NCBI GenBank assembly: GCA_006227875.1
Contig: SBFI01000068.1
Span: 1 to 8,773, forward strand
Origin: Acidobacteriota bacterium
Lineage (GTDB): Bacteria; Acidobacteriota; Thermoanaerobaculia; Multivoradales; JAHEKO01
Direction of reading: 5' to 3'
DNA length: 8,773 nucleotides
Shown here: positions 1-7,699 of the stretch, piece by piece
Position numbering within the stretch: the stretch's first letter is position 1
Layout of the letters: each line of letters starts with the position of its first letter
Translations under genes and position numbers: made by a program
The notes under the pieces: model-generated
What the model was told of the DNA's origin: nothing
Databases searched by the model: none
What the model saw: the letters and a program-made list of their open reading frames with translations, nothing else

Positions 1-478
1 CCGCCCTGCGGATCGGCCCCGCCCAGATCACCGAGGTGGCAAACGACTCCCGCGTGGCCCGGCGCTCGGGCTCGCTCTCGGTCAGAGCGCGAAAGTCGAG
101 GTTTTGCTCTTCGACCAACAGTCGGGAGCCAACAAGACGGAGATCCACGACCGTGGTCTCGCCGCTGATGCCGCGGTCGAGCCCGACCGGGTTGGAGCCC
201 AGACCGGTGCGCAGACCCTCGACGTACAGGTAGCTGCCGAGCAGACCGGAGCTGCCGGTCTCAGGTGGTATCTGGAGCCAGAGCTTGCCTTCGTCGTGAT
301 CGAGATAGAGGGTGAGCAGGCCTTCGCGTTTCTCCATCGAGAGGAGATTGATCGGTTTGCGGCTGGTGCTATTCGTTTCCGTGGACGGCTTGTCCCCATC
401 CTCCGCGGCGACCGGCGCCGCGCCACCGATCGAGACGATCAGACCTATGGCCAAGATGGTGATCGAGATACTCCGCAA
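1..478 (-). CDS. Secreted DUF5117-type zinc-dependent metalloprotease, N-terminal part (3' end beyond window)
   Basis: About 159 residues are visible before the window edge. The N-terminus looks like a signal peptide: a hydrophobic stretch (residues about 4-20) ending in an Ala-rich APVAAED segment, so export from the cytoplasm is expected. The mature part reads LLTLYLDHDEGKLWLQIP (about 54-71), then YLYVEGL, GLGSNPVGLDRG (about 92-103), LLVEEQNLDFRA, and finally SFATSVIWAG. This order (a 'tlY.d...gk..l.ip' strand, the GLGSN.VGLDRG signature, then an 'SFA.S..W' segment) is what I recall of the N-terminal DUF5117 domain of zinc-dependent metalloproteases of roughly 800-900 residues. The HExxH zinc site would lie in the missing C-terminal part and is not seen. 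I chose a TTG start at 478 because AGGAGGAGGG (485-494) sits 6 bases upstream, it gives a clean signal peptide, and the next in-frame Met is residue 48. The gene follows the sensor kinase after a 51-base gap. Peptidase activity is inferred from the family only. Confidence 0.78.
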   Translation of the reverse strand, partial: MRSISITILAIGLIVSIGGAAPVAAEDGDKPSTETNSTSRKPINLLSMEKREGLLTLYLDHDEGKLWLQIPPETGSSGLLGSYLYVEGLRTGLGSNPVGLDRGISGETTVVDLRLVGSRLLVEEQNLDFRALTESEPERRATRESFATSVIWAGPIRRA

Positions 479-484
479 GGCGAA

Positions 485-494
485 CCCTCCTCCT
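485..494 (-). promoter_or_regulatory. Shine-Dalgarno site deciding the TTG start of the metalloprotease gene
   Basis: On the minus strand the bases read AGGAGGAGGG, followed by 6 bases and the TTG at 478-476. There is no ATG or GTG in frame between the upstream stop at 530-532 and residue 48. This strong site therefore supports the rare TTG as the true start. Confidence 0.7.
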
Positions 495-504
495 GAAAAC
501 AGGA

Positions 505-514
505 CTTTCGAAAG
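505..514. repeat. Perfect 10-base palindrome CTTTCGAAAG between kinase and metalloprotease genes
   Basis: CTTTCGAAAG equals its own reverse complement. It lies in the 51-base gap between the kinase stop (530) and the TTG start (478), just upstream of the Shine-Dalgarno site. It could be a small operator or chance. With no loop or T-tract it is not a convincing terminator, and no second copy was noticed nearby. Confidence 0.35.
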
Positions 515-529
515 CAGTGGGGCCTGATG

Positions 530-961
530 CTATCGCACGTCCCGGCCGGCAAGGGTAATGGTCACCTGCAGACCTCCCTGGGGACGATTCTCTGCCGCGA
601 TCGTTCCCCCGTGCTCCTCGACGATCCGCCGGGCGATGGGCAAGCCCAGACCGGTGCCGGCATCGTGGGTCGAGAAGTAGGGGTCGAAGATTCTGGGGAG
701 GAGCTCGGCCTCGATGCCGGGACCGTCGTCGGAGACCGAGATACGCACCCCCTGCTCGTCACCCTCCGCCGACACCGAGATGCTGCCGCCGTCAGTGGTG
801 GCGCGCAGCGCGTTCTCGAGCAGGTTGCGCACCGCACGTCCCAGCAGCTTGGCGTCGAACTCGGCCTCGATCCGCTTCGGGTCGGCCGCAAACTCGATGG
901 TTACACCACTGGAGGGTCCGGATCGGTAAGAGTCCGATCTCACCGACCGTGGCGGCGACAT
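530..961 (-). CDS. Frameshifted C-terminal part of the sensor histidine kinase: HATPase_c domain
   Basis: This frame encodes the ATP-binding catalytic half of the kinase whose N-terminal part is at 792-4451. Numbered from the ATG at 961, the landmarks are the N-box NLLENA (46-51), G1 box DDGPGI (78-83), F-box IFDPYFSTHDAG (91-102) and G2 box GTGLGL (102-107). It ends with IARRIVEEHGGTIAAE and a normal C-terminus at the TAG at 530-532. All ATP-lid landmarks are intact, so the domain itself does not look decayed. It is unlikely to be an independent gene: no Shine-Dalgarno site precedes the ATG, the first residues (MSPPRSVRSD) are an out-of-frame reading of conserved linker sequence, and it lacks its own HisKA domain. 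The homologous sequence appears to resume at about SYRSGPSSGV (11-20). It is best read with the upstream frame as one gene interrupted near position 935. Confidence 0.85.
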   Translation of the reverse strand: MSPPRSVRSDSYRSGPSSGVTIEFAADPKRIEAEFDAKLLGRAVRNLLENALRATTDGGSISVSAEGDEQGVRISVSDDGPGIEAELLPRIFDPYFSTHDAGTGLGLPIARRIVEEHGGTIAAENRPQGGLQVTITLAGRDVR

Positions 962-3900
962 CGCCCCGTCGCAGCTCGATCCGCGGGATGCGGCTGTAAG
1001 TCGAGAACTCGCGGGCTATCTCCTGCAGCTCCCGCACCTGGAGCAGGATGTTGTCGGTGCAGCTCTCGAAGACACGACCAAAATGCTCCTGATCCGCGCC
1101 ATAGACCTCTTTCATGTGCTCGGTCGACAGACGGATCGGAGTCAGCGGATTCTTGATCTCGTGGGCGATGATGCGCGCCATCTCGGCCCAGGCCTGGAGC
1201 CGCTGGGACTGAATGACATCGGTCACGTCCTCGACCACGAGCAGGGCAGCGGGCTCACCGGCGCCGGGTACCGGTGCCCAGACCAGTGACCACTGTCGCT
1301 CCTCACCGTCGGGGTCGTCCAGCTCGACAGTCAGTTGGGCAGCCTCGGACCCGGCCGCGCCGACAAACTCATTCACCTCGGCCAGCCGCTCATCCCGACC
1401 CAGCCCCGCCGCCACCGACTCCCCCACTTCGAGCCCGAGCAGGTCGCGCGCCACCCCATTGAGAAGCAGCACGCGACCGGCGCTGTCGATCGAGACCACC
1501 GCCGAGGTGATGTTCTCGACCATGCCTTCCACCACCTGTTTCTCCCTCAGCAGCCCCTGACGGCCTTCGTCGATCTTTGCCGCCATGCGATCGATGGCCT
1601 CGACCAGGGTGGCCAACTCCGATTCCGCCGGCGCCAGCTCGAGCGACCGCTCCCCCGCCGCGATGCGCTGGGTACCCTCGACGATCTCGGTCAGCGGTCT
1701 GGTAAAGCCGCGCGCCAGTCGATTGCCGATCGCCGCCATGAGAAGCACCAAAAGCGTGGTGCCCAGCACCGCCTTGCGGCGCAGCGAAGCGATCTCGGCG
1801 CTCACCACCTCCTCTTGAGCCAACAGCGGGATGGAGAGAAAGAGGCGGCTGTCGGCCATGGAGACACCGGGGACACTGAGCGGTCCATAGAGCTCCAGGT
1901 ACTCGATCTGACCGGCCCGGTTGACCCGCGACGCCGTCTCGTGACCCAGCAGCGTCAAGCGAGAAAAGATTTCTCCCGGAATCCTTTTTGGCAGCAGCCC
2001 GGCGGTGAAGAGCTCGGGCTTGCTGGAGGCGTAGACGCTGCTCCGCCAGTAGAGGTTGATCTCGTGATGCACCACCCGCGACAGCCAGATGAGCACGTCG
2101 TTGTTGAGCGCCGCATCGATGCCAAAGCCGGGCTCCAGGGCCAGAACGTATTCGCCGAGCACACGCTGAGCCGACTCCAGTGCCCGCTGGCCGGCGTCCC
2201 GCTGTGTCCTCTCCAACTCACCACCCAGAACTCCGAGCACCACCAGATTCATCAACAGCAGCGGCAGCACCAGCAAGGTCGCGTAGACCACCAACAGCCG
2301 TTTCGAGTAGGACCTCAGAGCCTGCGTCAGATCGGGAACCATGCCCGAGCCCGGGAGGATCAAGAACACTGCAGCCAGCGAGAGCAGGGCCAGGATCAGA
2401 CCGCTGCCGACCGCCAGAATCGCCACTCGCTCCAGTGACTCCACGGGCGAAAGGCGAGGCAGGAATAGAGCCCTCACCCCGTCGGCGTCCCGAGCGGCAA
2501 AGACGGTTGCCGGGCCCGTAGGTGTGACGATCGATCCGCTACCGCCGGCGAGCAACTCCTCCGGCAGGGCCGGCGGCTCGGTCCAGGGTGACAACCGCGC
2601 TTCACCCCCAGGGCCGTAAAGGGCATAGCGGGCGGGCTCGAGGGCGCTCTCCGTTGGTTGTCGTGCGGCGGGTCCTCCCCGCAGCAGACCGGCAGCGAGA
2701 TCGTCCGTCGTCGTGTGGTGCAAACGGAAGCCGGGCCGCATGACCATCCAGTACTGAGCCCAACCCCAGGGTTGACCATCCTTTCTCAGCTCGGCTTCGC
2801 CAACCACGACCGAGTCCCGCCAGACGGGGAGCTCGAAGCCCGGCCAGAGGTCCGGTGACCAGGAGACCGCACCCTCCTCGTTGACCGGCAACCCAAAGCC
2901 GAAGCTGGAGACCTGGCCGCCGTCGGGGAAGATGACGAGTGCCGACAGGGCGCCATAACCGGCGAGCGGCGAGTGATGCCAGATCTCGAACGCCAGGTCC
3001 TGACGGTCGAGACGGTCGAAGTCCAACGGCGCGATGCGCCCGAGATCGACGTCGGCGAAGAAGTGCTCGATATTGTCGGCGATGGCGGTGATCTCTTCGG
3101 CCGTCGGTGGTGCGGTCTCAGCCAATATTGTGGTTCCGATGTGGCGCCGCAGAGTCGAGTGGTAGACCGCCTCCCAGGCCGTGGCTCCGGCCAAAAGAAC
3201 CACCAGAGCCAGTGTCAAGGCGCCACCAAGCCCACGCCGCCTTAGATCGGCCTGCCAGATCCAGTAGCCCAGGGCGAGACCGCTAGCCACCGCCAGGCCA
3301 CCGGCCGCAGCCAGGTTTTCGGGGAAGAACGCCGTTGCACCGAGCAGGACCAGGCCGATTCCGAGCCAGAAGACCGGGCCGTCGCTGGTGGCACGCTCTT
3401 TCCGGCCGATGAGCAGCAGCAGAGCAAAGGTTGGCGCAAAGATGGCCAGCCGGGTCAAGAGCACGGCCGGTGAATCGATGAGGGCAGCAGCAAGATCGCG
3501 CGGAGCCGTCGTCTGTTGGAGCCAGAATGAGCCGGCGAGAAGCAGGGCCAAGACCCCGCCGCCGTGGAGAGCGGCCAGGCCGGGATGTGCATAGCCGACC
3601 ACAGGCCAGCCGTTCGAGCGCAGCCGCAGGCCGGCGCGCGCCAGCAAAAACAGTCCGAACGGTAACCACGCCCAATAGCGCCAGGGCACCGGCGGGGCAG
3701 CCAGTGGCCCGGACATCTCACCGCCCTGACCGATCAGTACCAGAGTCGGCGTCTCTGACACCTCGATGGCTGTCAATCCCGCCGGCACCGGGGTACCCGA
3801 ATCGACCAGCTCCCAACGGAGACTCTCAGGTTGGCGTCCAAACACCTCGAAGGGTAGCCGGTCGATCGAGTGGCTGCTTCCGGCAACGACACGCCAGCCT

Positions 3901-4451
3901 TCACTCGGGCCGGTAAGCGGCTCTACCGAGAAGAGGGTGGCGGCACTAAAGCTGGCGGCGAAGTCCCTGCCCGCCGCCGGCAGCGTCTGAGGGTCCAACT
4001 CGTGGAGCAGACCCGCACCGGCCCATGCCACAAGGGCCCCGCTCGGGTCGAGCAGATAGAGGGTCGCGTCCACGCTGCCCCGCTCGGCGATACCGGCAAG
4101 ACTCTGAAAGGCCTCGAGGTTCTCCTCGGGGGGTACCGGTGCCGGATCGAGACTGGAAACCGCCGACTGAGCGGCCCCATCGAGCTCGTCCCAGAGACGT
4201 AGATAGGACTGCTCGAACCGTCTCTGAAGTCGTTCCGGGTCCTGGCTACGGCTGGTGACGGACCAATCGGACAGAAAGATGATCGCCGCCGCGACCAGGG
4301 TCACGGCGGCCAGAACGAGCTCGCGATGAGAGCTCAATCGCCGCAGCCAGAGCGCCCCGATCAGCACCAGACACAGAAGACCCAAGCCTGGCGGCAGGAT
4401 CGGTGTCAGCAATAGAGCCACCAACAAAAGGAGCTCTCTCAAGCTGACCAT
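792..4451 (-). CDS. NtrY-like multi-pass membrane sensor histidine kinase, frame-disrupted before the HATPase domain
   Basis: The protein autophosphorylates on histidine in response to a signal and would pass phosphate to a response regulator, which is not in this window. Predicted membrane segments are at about residues 6-20, 21-36, 44-61, 259-275, 292-311, 330-348, 359-376, 381-398, 409-428, 673-699, 718-742 and 894-912. Basic loops (RRLSSHR, RKER, DLRRRG, LRSYSKR) lie where an N-in, C-in topology puts the cytoplasm. This leaves extracytoplasmic regions at about 62-258, 429-672 and 743-893. A HAMP linker follows at about 910-962, then a PAS domain at about 970-1078 (VVEGMVENITSAVVSIDSAG) and HisKA with AHEIKNPLTPIRLS, phosphoacceptor His1097. 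That HisKA sequence resembles NtrY-type kinases. The meaningful frame ends near residue 1172; about 47 aberrant residues follow to a stop at 792, and the HATPase domain continues in another frame (530-961). With the break repaired the protein would be about 1306-1307 residues. The ATG at 4451 lies 12 bases after the hutU stop, with only a weak purine-rich site (AGAAGAGAG). Confidence 0.85.
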   Translation of the reverse strand: MVSLRELLLLVALLLTPILPPGLGLLCLVLIGALWLRRLSSHRELVLAAVTLVAAAIIFLSDWSVTSRSQDPERLQRRFEQSYLRLWDELDGAAQSAVSSLDPAPVPPEENLEAFQSLAGIAERGSVDATLYLLDPSGALVAWAGAGLLHELDPQTLPAAGRDFAASFSAATLFSVEPLTGPSEGWRVVAGSSHSIDRLPFEVFGRQPESLRWELVDSGTPVPAGLTAIEVSETPTLVLIGQGGEMSGPLAAPPVPWRYWAWLPFGLFLLARAGLRLRSNGWPVVGYAHPGLAALHGGGVLALLLAGSFWLQQTTAPRDLAAALIDSPAVLLTRLAIFAPTFALLLLIGRKERATSDGPVFWLGIGLVLLGATAFFPENLAAAGGLAVASGLALGYWIWQADLRRRGLGGALTLALVVLLAGATAWEAVYHSTLRRHIGTTILAETAPPTAEEITAIADNIEHFFADVDLGRIAPLDFDRLDRQDLAFEIWHHSPLAGYGALSALVIFPDGGQVSSFGFGLPVNEEGAVSWSPDLWPGFELPVWRDSVVVGEAELRKDGQPWGWAQYWMVMRPGFRLHHTTTDDLAAGLLRGGPAARQPTESALEPARYALYGPGGEARLSPWTEPPALPEELLAGGSGSIVTPTGPATVFAARDADGVRALFLPRLSPVESLERVAILAVGSGLILALLSLAAVFLILPGSGMVPDLTQALRSYSKRLLVVYATLLVLPLLLMNLVVLGVLGGELERTQRDAGQRALESAQRVLGEYVLALEPGFGIDAALNNDVLIWLSRVVHHEINLYWRSSVYASSKPELFTAGLLPKRIPGEIFSRLTLLGHETASRVNRAGQIEYLELYGPLSVPGVSMADSRLFLSIPLLAQEEVVSAEIASLRRKAVLGTTLLVLLMAAIGNRLARGFTRPLTEIVEGTQRIAAGERSLELAPAESELATLVEAIDRMAAKIDEGRQGLLREKQVVEGMVENITSAVVSIDSAGRVLLLNGVARDLLGLEVGESVAAGLGRDERLAEVNEFVGAAGSEAAQLTVELDDPDGEERQWSLVWAPVPGAGEPAALLVVEDVTDVIQSQRLQAWAEMARIIAHEIKNPLTPIRLSTEHMKEVYGADQEHFGRVFESCTDNILLQVRELQEIAREFSTYSRIPRIELRRGDVAATVGEIGLLPIRTLQWCNHRVCGRPEADRGRVRRQAAGTCGAQPARERAARHH
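905..945 (-). other. Frameshift site inside the sensor kinase gene
   Basis: Stop codons bound the shift: the upstream frame is open down to 792, and the downstream frame is open only from about 1015 leftwards. Sequence sense narrows it further. The first frame reads well to RGDVAATVGEI (ATC codon at 938-936), and the second reads well from DSYRSGPSSGVTIEF. In related kinases the linker often reads like 'V.E.V.LYR', one residue longer than VGEI-DSYR. That suggests two bases were lost between ATC and GAC (for example a GTCGAC reduced to GGAC), although one inserted G is equally possible. No long homopolymer or slippery heptamer is present. Confidence 0.75.
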
Positions 4452-4463
4452 ACGAGCTCTCTT

Positions 4464-6122
4464 CTAGAGCATGGGTACGTCGATACCGTCCCGGCGGGCG
4501 TTGTCGATGGCCTCCTGATAGCCGGCGTCGGCATGCCGGGCCACACCAAGACCGGGATCCCCCGTCAGCACCCGCTCGAGACGACTCGCCGCCTCATCGG
4601 TACCATCGGCGACGATGACCATTCCCGCGTGCAACGAGTAGCCGATACCGACTCCCCCGCCGTGATGAACCGATACCCAGGTGGCGCCATTGACCGCGTT
4701 GAGCAGAGCGTTGAGTATCGGCCAGTCGGCGATGGCGTCGGAGCCGTCCTTCATGCCCTCGGTCTCGCGATTGGGTGAAGCGACCGAGCCACAGTCGAGG
4801 TGATCGCGCCCGATGACGATGGGAGCCGACACCCGTCCCGAAGCGACCAGCTCGTTGAAGACCTTGCCTGCCCTGGCTCGCTCGCCGTAGCCGAGCCAGC
4901 AGATGCGAGCGGGCAGGCCCTGAAACGCCACCCGCTCCTGGGCCATGCGAATCCAGCGCGCCAGCGCCTCGTCTTCGGGGAAGTTCTCGAGGATGGCCTC
5001 GTCGGTAGCCGCCAGATCGTCCGGGTCACCGGAGAGCACCGCCCAGCGAAAGGGACCCTTGCCTTCACAAAACAGCGGTCGGATGAAGAGCGGTACAAAG
5101 CCACCGATGTCGAAGGCGTTCTCAACCCCCGCCTCGAGCGCCTGCCCACGTAGGTTGTTGCCGTAGTCGAAGGTCAGGGCGCCGCGCTCTTGTAGCGTCA
5201 GCATGGCCCGCACGTGGGCCGCCATCGACGACATGGCGCGGGCAATATAGGTCTCGGGGTCCTGTTCGCGGAGCTCCAGCGCCTCGGCGTAGGGCAAGCC
5301 ATGGGGAACATAGCCATGGAGCTCGTCGTGGGCCGAGGTCTGATCGGTCAGGGCTTCGGGTTGGATCTCCTGGGCGACGAGGTACTCGAGCAGATCCACG
5401 GCGTTCGACTCGACGGCGACCGAAAGTGGGCGACCTTCGTCCTTGGCCGCCAGCGCCCGCTCGACACCGGCGGGGATGTCATCGGCGACCTCGTCGAGAT
5501 AACGAGTCTCCAAGCGTCTCTCGATGCGGCCCCGGTCGACCTCGGCCACCAGACAGACACCCTCGTTCATGGTCACGGCCAGAGGCTGGGCTCCCCCCAT
5601 GCCACCCAGTCCGGCGGTCACCGTAAGCGTCCCGCGCAGTGTGCCGCCGAACTTCTGCCGTGCGCACTCGGCCAGCGTCTCGTAGGTGCCCTGGAGGATC
5701 CCCTGCGTGCCGATGTAGATCCAGGAGCCGGCGGTCATCTGCCCGTACATGGTCAGACCGAGACCCTCGAGCCGGCGAAACTCGTCGGCAGTGGCCCAGT
5801 GGGGGACCAACATGGCGTTGGCGATGAGGACGCGTGGGGCCTCGACATGGGTCCTGAAGACAGCCACCGGTTTGCCCGACTGGACCAGCAGGGTCTCGTC
5901 CTCGTCGAGGCGCTTCAACGTGGCGACGATGGCGTCGTAGCACTCCCAGTTGCGGGCCGCCTTGCCGGAGCCGCCATAGATGATCAGCTCGCCCGGCTTC
6001 TCCGCCACTTCAGGATCGAGGTTGTTCATCAGCATACGCAAGGCGGCTTCCTGCTGCCAACCCTTGCAGCTCATTGTGGTTCCCCGCGGAGCGCGGATTT
6101 CACGAACGGTTGCGATGGTCAT
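4464..6122 (-). CDS. hutU: Urocanate hydratase (urocanase)
   Basis: Cytoplasmic enzyme of histidine degradation that converts urocanate to 4-imidazolone-5-propionate, using tightly bound NAD+ as an electrophile. At 552 residues it is the normal family length (about 555), and it is collinear with known urocanases from the start: IRAPRGTTMSCKGWQQEAAL (9-28), YGGSGKAARNWE (49-60), YGQMTAGSWIYIGTQGILQG (126-145). NAD-site features known in the family are present: the YGG loop (49-51), GMGG (174-177), NA (240-241), QTSAH (261-265), YV (271-272) and DYGNN (319-323). The catalytic cysteine is Cys408 in RICWLGYGER, equivalent to Cys410 of the Pseudomonas putida enzyme. The C-terminal HHGGGVGIGYSLHAGMVIVA segment (486-505) is also intact. 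The ATG at 6122 places the conserved N-terminus correctly, although its Shine-Dalgarno site is weak (AGGGA about 13 bases upstream). The gene lies 37 bases after hutH and 12 bases before the kinase gene, so it is probably co-transcribed with both. Confidence 0.98.
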   Translation of the reverse strand: MTIATVREIRAPRGTTMSCKGWQQEAALRMLMNNLDPEVAEKPGELIIYGGSGKAARNWECYDAIVATLKRLDEDETLLVQSGKPVAVFRTHVEAPRVLIANAMLVPHWATADEFRRLEGLGLTMYGQMTAGSWIYIGTQGILQGTYETLAECARQKFGGTLRGTLTVTAGLGGMGGAQPLAVTMNEGVCLVAEVDRGRIERRLETRYLDEVADDIPAGVERALAAKDEGRPLSVAVESNAVDLLEYLVAQEIQPEALTDQTSAHDELHGYVPHGLPYAEALELREQDPETYIARAMSSMAAHVRAMLTLQERGALTFDYGNNLRGQALEAGVENAFDIGGFVPLFIRPLFCEGKGPFRWAVLSGDPDDLAATDEAILENFPEDEALARWIRMAQERVAFQGLPARICWLGYGERARAGKVFNELVASGRVSAPIVIGRDHLDCGSVASPNRETEGMKDGSDAIADWPILNALLNAVNGATWVSVHHGGGVGIGYSLHAGMVIVADGTDEAASRLERVLTGDPGLGVARHADAGYQEAIDNARRDGIDVPML

Positions 6123-6159
6123 CGGCTTATTCTAGTCCCTGCAACACTGGTTCTGGTTT

Positions 6160-7671
6160 CTACTGCAGCCCCTCGATATGGGAGCGGATGTCGCTGCCGA
6201 GGAACTCCGCGGCCGTGGCCAGGTCGGGGGCCATCTCCCGGTCCTCCTCCCATTTCGGCACCCGTCGGCGGATCGCCGCGTGCAGGGCTTCGAGAGGCTC
6301 ACTCGACTTCAGCGGACGCAAGAGGTCTATTCCCTGGGCGGCCGACAGCAGCTCGATGGCCAGGATCTGCCGGGTGTTGACCACCACCTGCTGCAGCTTT
6401 ACCGCCGCGCCCATCCCCATCGACACGTGATCTTCCTTTTCGGCCGAGGTGGGGATGGAATCAACACTGGCGGGATGGGTCAGACCCTTGTTCTCACTGG
6501 CCAGGGCCGCCGCCGTCACCTGCGCCATCATAAAGCCCGAGTTGAGCCCCGGCTCTTCGGTGAGGAAGGCCGAAAGCCCGGAAAAGACACTGTCGGTGAG
6601 CTTGTCGATTCGCCGCTCGCTGATCGAGCCCAGCTCGGCGAGGGCCAACGCCAGGATGTCGGCTGCCATCGCCATCGGCTCGCCGTGGAAGTTGCCACCC
6701 GAGAGGATCTCGCCGTCGTCGGCAAACACCAGTGGATTGTCGGTGACCGCATTCATCTCGATGGCGAGCTTGCCCTCGATGTCCGACAACAGATCGCGGG
6801 CGGCGCCATGGACCTGCGGTATACAGCGGATCGAGTAGGGATCCTGTACCCGGGAGTCGCCTTCACGATGCGACTCGCGGATCTCCGAGCCCTGGAGTAG
6901 CTGCCACAGGTTGGCGGCGCTGGCCATCTGTCCCGGGTGTGGCCGCAGCTCGTGGAGGCGGCGATCGAAGGGCTCATCGGTCCCTCGCACGGCGTCGGTG
7001 GACATCGCCCCCACAAGGTCGGCGATCCGCACCAGATCAAGGGCCGCCAGTGCCGCAAGGGCCAGCAACGAGGTCATGGCCTGGGTACCGTTGATGAGGG
7101 CCAACCCCTCTTTGGGTCCCAGCTCCAGGGATTGGAGCCCACAGCTGGAAAGCGCCTTGGCCGCCGGCAGGACCTCGCCCTTCAATCGCACCTCGCCACG
7201 GCCGATGAGCGGCAGTGCCAGGTGCGAGAGCGGTGCCAGGTCGCCGCTGGCACCCACCGAGCCTTTGGCGGGGACCACCGGCAGTAGATCGGCCTCGAGC
7301 ATGGCGAGCAGCAGCTCGACCAGCTCGGGTCGCACCCCCGAGTGGCCGCGGGCGAGAGTGTTGGCACGCAGAAGAAGCATGCCGCGCACGGCCTCGTCGG
7401 GGAGCGGCTCCCCTACCCCGGCCGCGTGGCTGACCAGCAGACGCTCCTGCAGCGTGCTCAGCTGGTCGTCGGGGATCCGGATCTTTGCCAGGTCGCCAAA
7501 GCCGGTATTGACACCGTAGATCGCCTCCCCACGCGCCAGGGTATCGAGGATCACCTGGTGCGCGGTCACGATCCGCTCTCGCGCCGTGGCGGCGAGCGCG
7601 CAGGACTGCTCATGATGGACGACGCGGCGAAAATCTTCCAGGGTCAGACTCTTGCCGTCGACTTGGATCAC
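6160..7671 (-). CDS. hutH: Histidine ammonia-lyase (histidase)
   Basis: Cytoplasmic enzyme that removes ammonia from L-histidine to give trans-urocanate, the first step of the hut pathway. At 503 residues it is close to the usual length of about 510. The self-made MIO cofactor would come from Ala141-Ser142-Gly143 in GSVGASGDLAPLSHLAL. Other active-site residues known from the P. putida enzyme are present with a one-residue offset: Tyr52 (YGVNTGFGD), His82, Asn194 (LINGTQAM), Gln276, Tyr279 and Arg282 (VQDPYSIRCIPQVHG), Phe328 (GGNFHGEP) and Glu413 (EDHVSMG). These features favour histidase over the related phenylalanine or tyrosine lyases. The start is GTG at 7671, supported by GGAGGG (7680-7685) with 8 bases of spacing. 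The gene begins 28 bases after lemA ends and is followed 37 bases later by hutU, whose product uses its urocanate. No frameshift or missing motif was found. Confidence 0.98.
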   Translation of the reverse strand: MIQVDGKSLTLEDFRRVVHHEQSCALAATARERIVTAHQVILDTLARGEAIYGVNTGFGDLAKIRIPDDQLSTLQERLLVSHAAGVGEPLPDEAVRGMLLLRANTLARGHSGVRPELVELLLAMLEADLLPVVPAKGSVGASGDLAPLSHLALPLIGRGEVRLKGEVLPAAKALSSCGLQSLELGPKEGLALINGTQAMTSLLALAALAALDLVRIADLVGAMSTDAVRGTDEPFDRRLHELRPHPGQMASAANLWQLLQGSEIRESHREGDSRVQDPYSIRCIPQVHGAARDLLSDIEGKLAIEMNAVTDNPLVFADDGEILSGGNFHGEPMAMAADILALALAELGSISERRIDKLTDSVFSGLSAFLTEEPGLNSGFMMAQVTAAALASENKGLTHPASVDSIPTSAEKEDHVSMGMGAAVKLQQVVVNTRQILAIELLSAAQGIDLLRPLKSSEPLEALHAAIRRRVPKWEEDREMAPDLATAAEFLGSDIRSHIEGLQ

Positions 7672-7679
7672 CCGACTGT

Positions 7680-7685
7680 CCCTCC
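7680..7685 (-). promoter_or_regulatory. Shine-Dalgarno site for the GTG start of hutH
   Basis: The minus strand reads GGAGGG, then 8 bases, then GTG at 7671-7669. It lies in the 28-base lemA-hutH gap and supports the GTG start, which gives the expected histidase N-terminus. Confidence 0.7.
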
Positions 7686-7699
7686 GCTGATGAGGATCC

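Noticed and set aside
905..945. Programmed ribosomal frameshift in the kinase
   Set aside because: There is no slippery heptamer or obvious downstream hairpin at the junction, and kinases of this family are not known to use one. A mutation or base error is simpler.
527..1156. 209-codon plus-strand open frame over the kinase C-terminus
   Set aside because: It is antisense to the HATPase and HisKA coding sequence and shows no domain of its own.
1335..2438. 367-codon plus-strand open frame antisense to the kinase
   Set aside because: It is rich in Arg, Gln and His as expected of a shadow frame, and it lies over the HAMP/PAS-coding part of the kinase.
5214..6380. 388-codon plus-strand open frame antisense to hutU and hutH
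   Set aside because: It covers two unquestionable genes, has low-complexity G+C-driven composition and no recognisable domain. Long antisense frames are expected in G+C-rich coding DNA.
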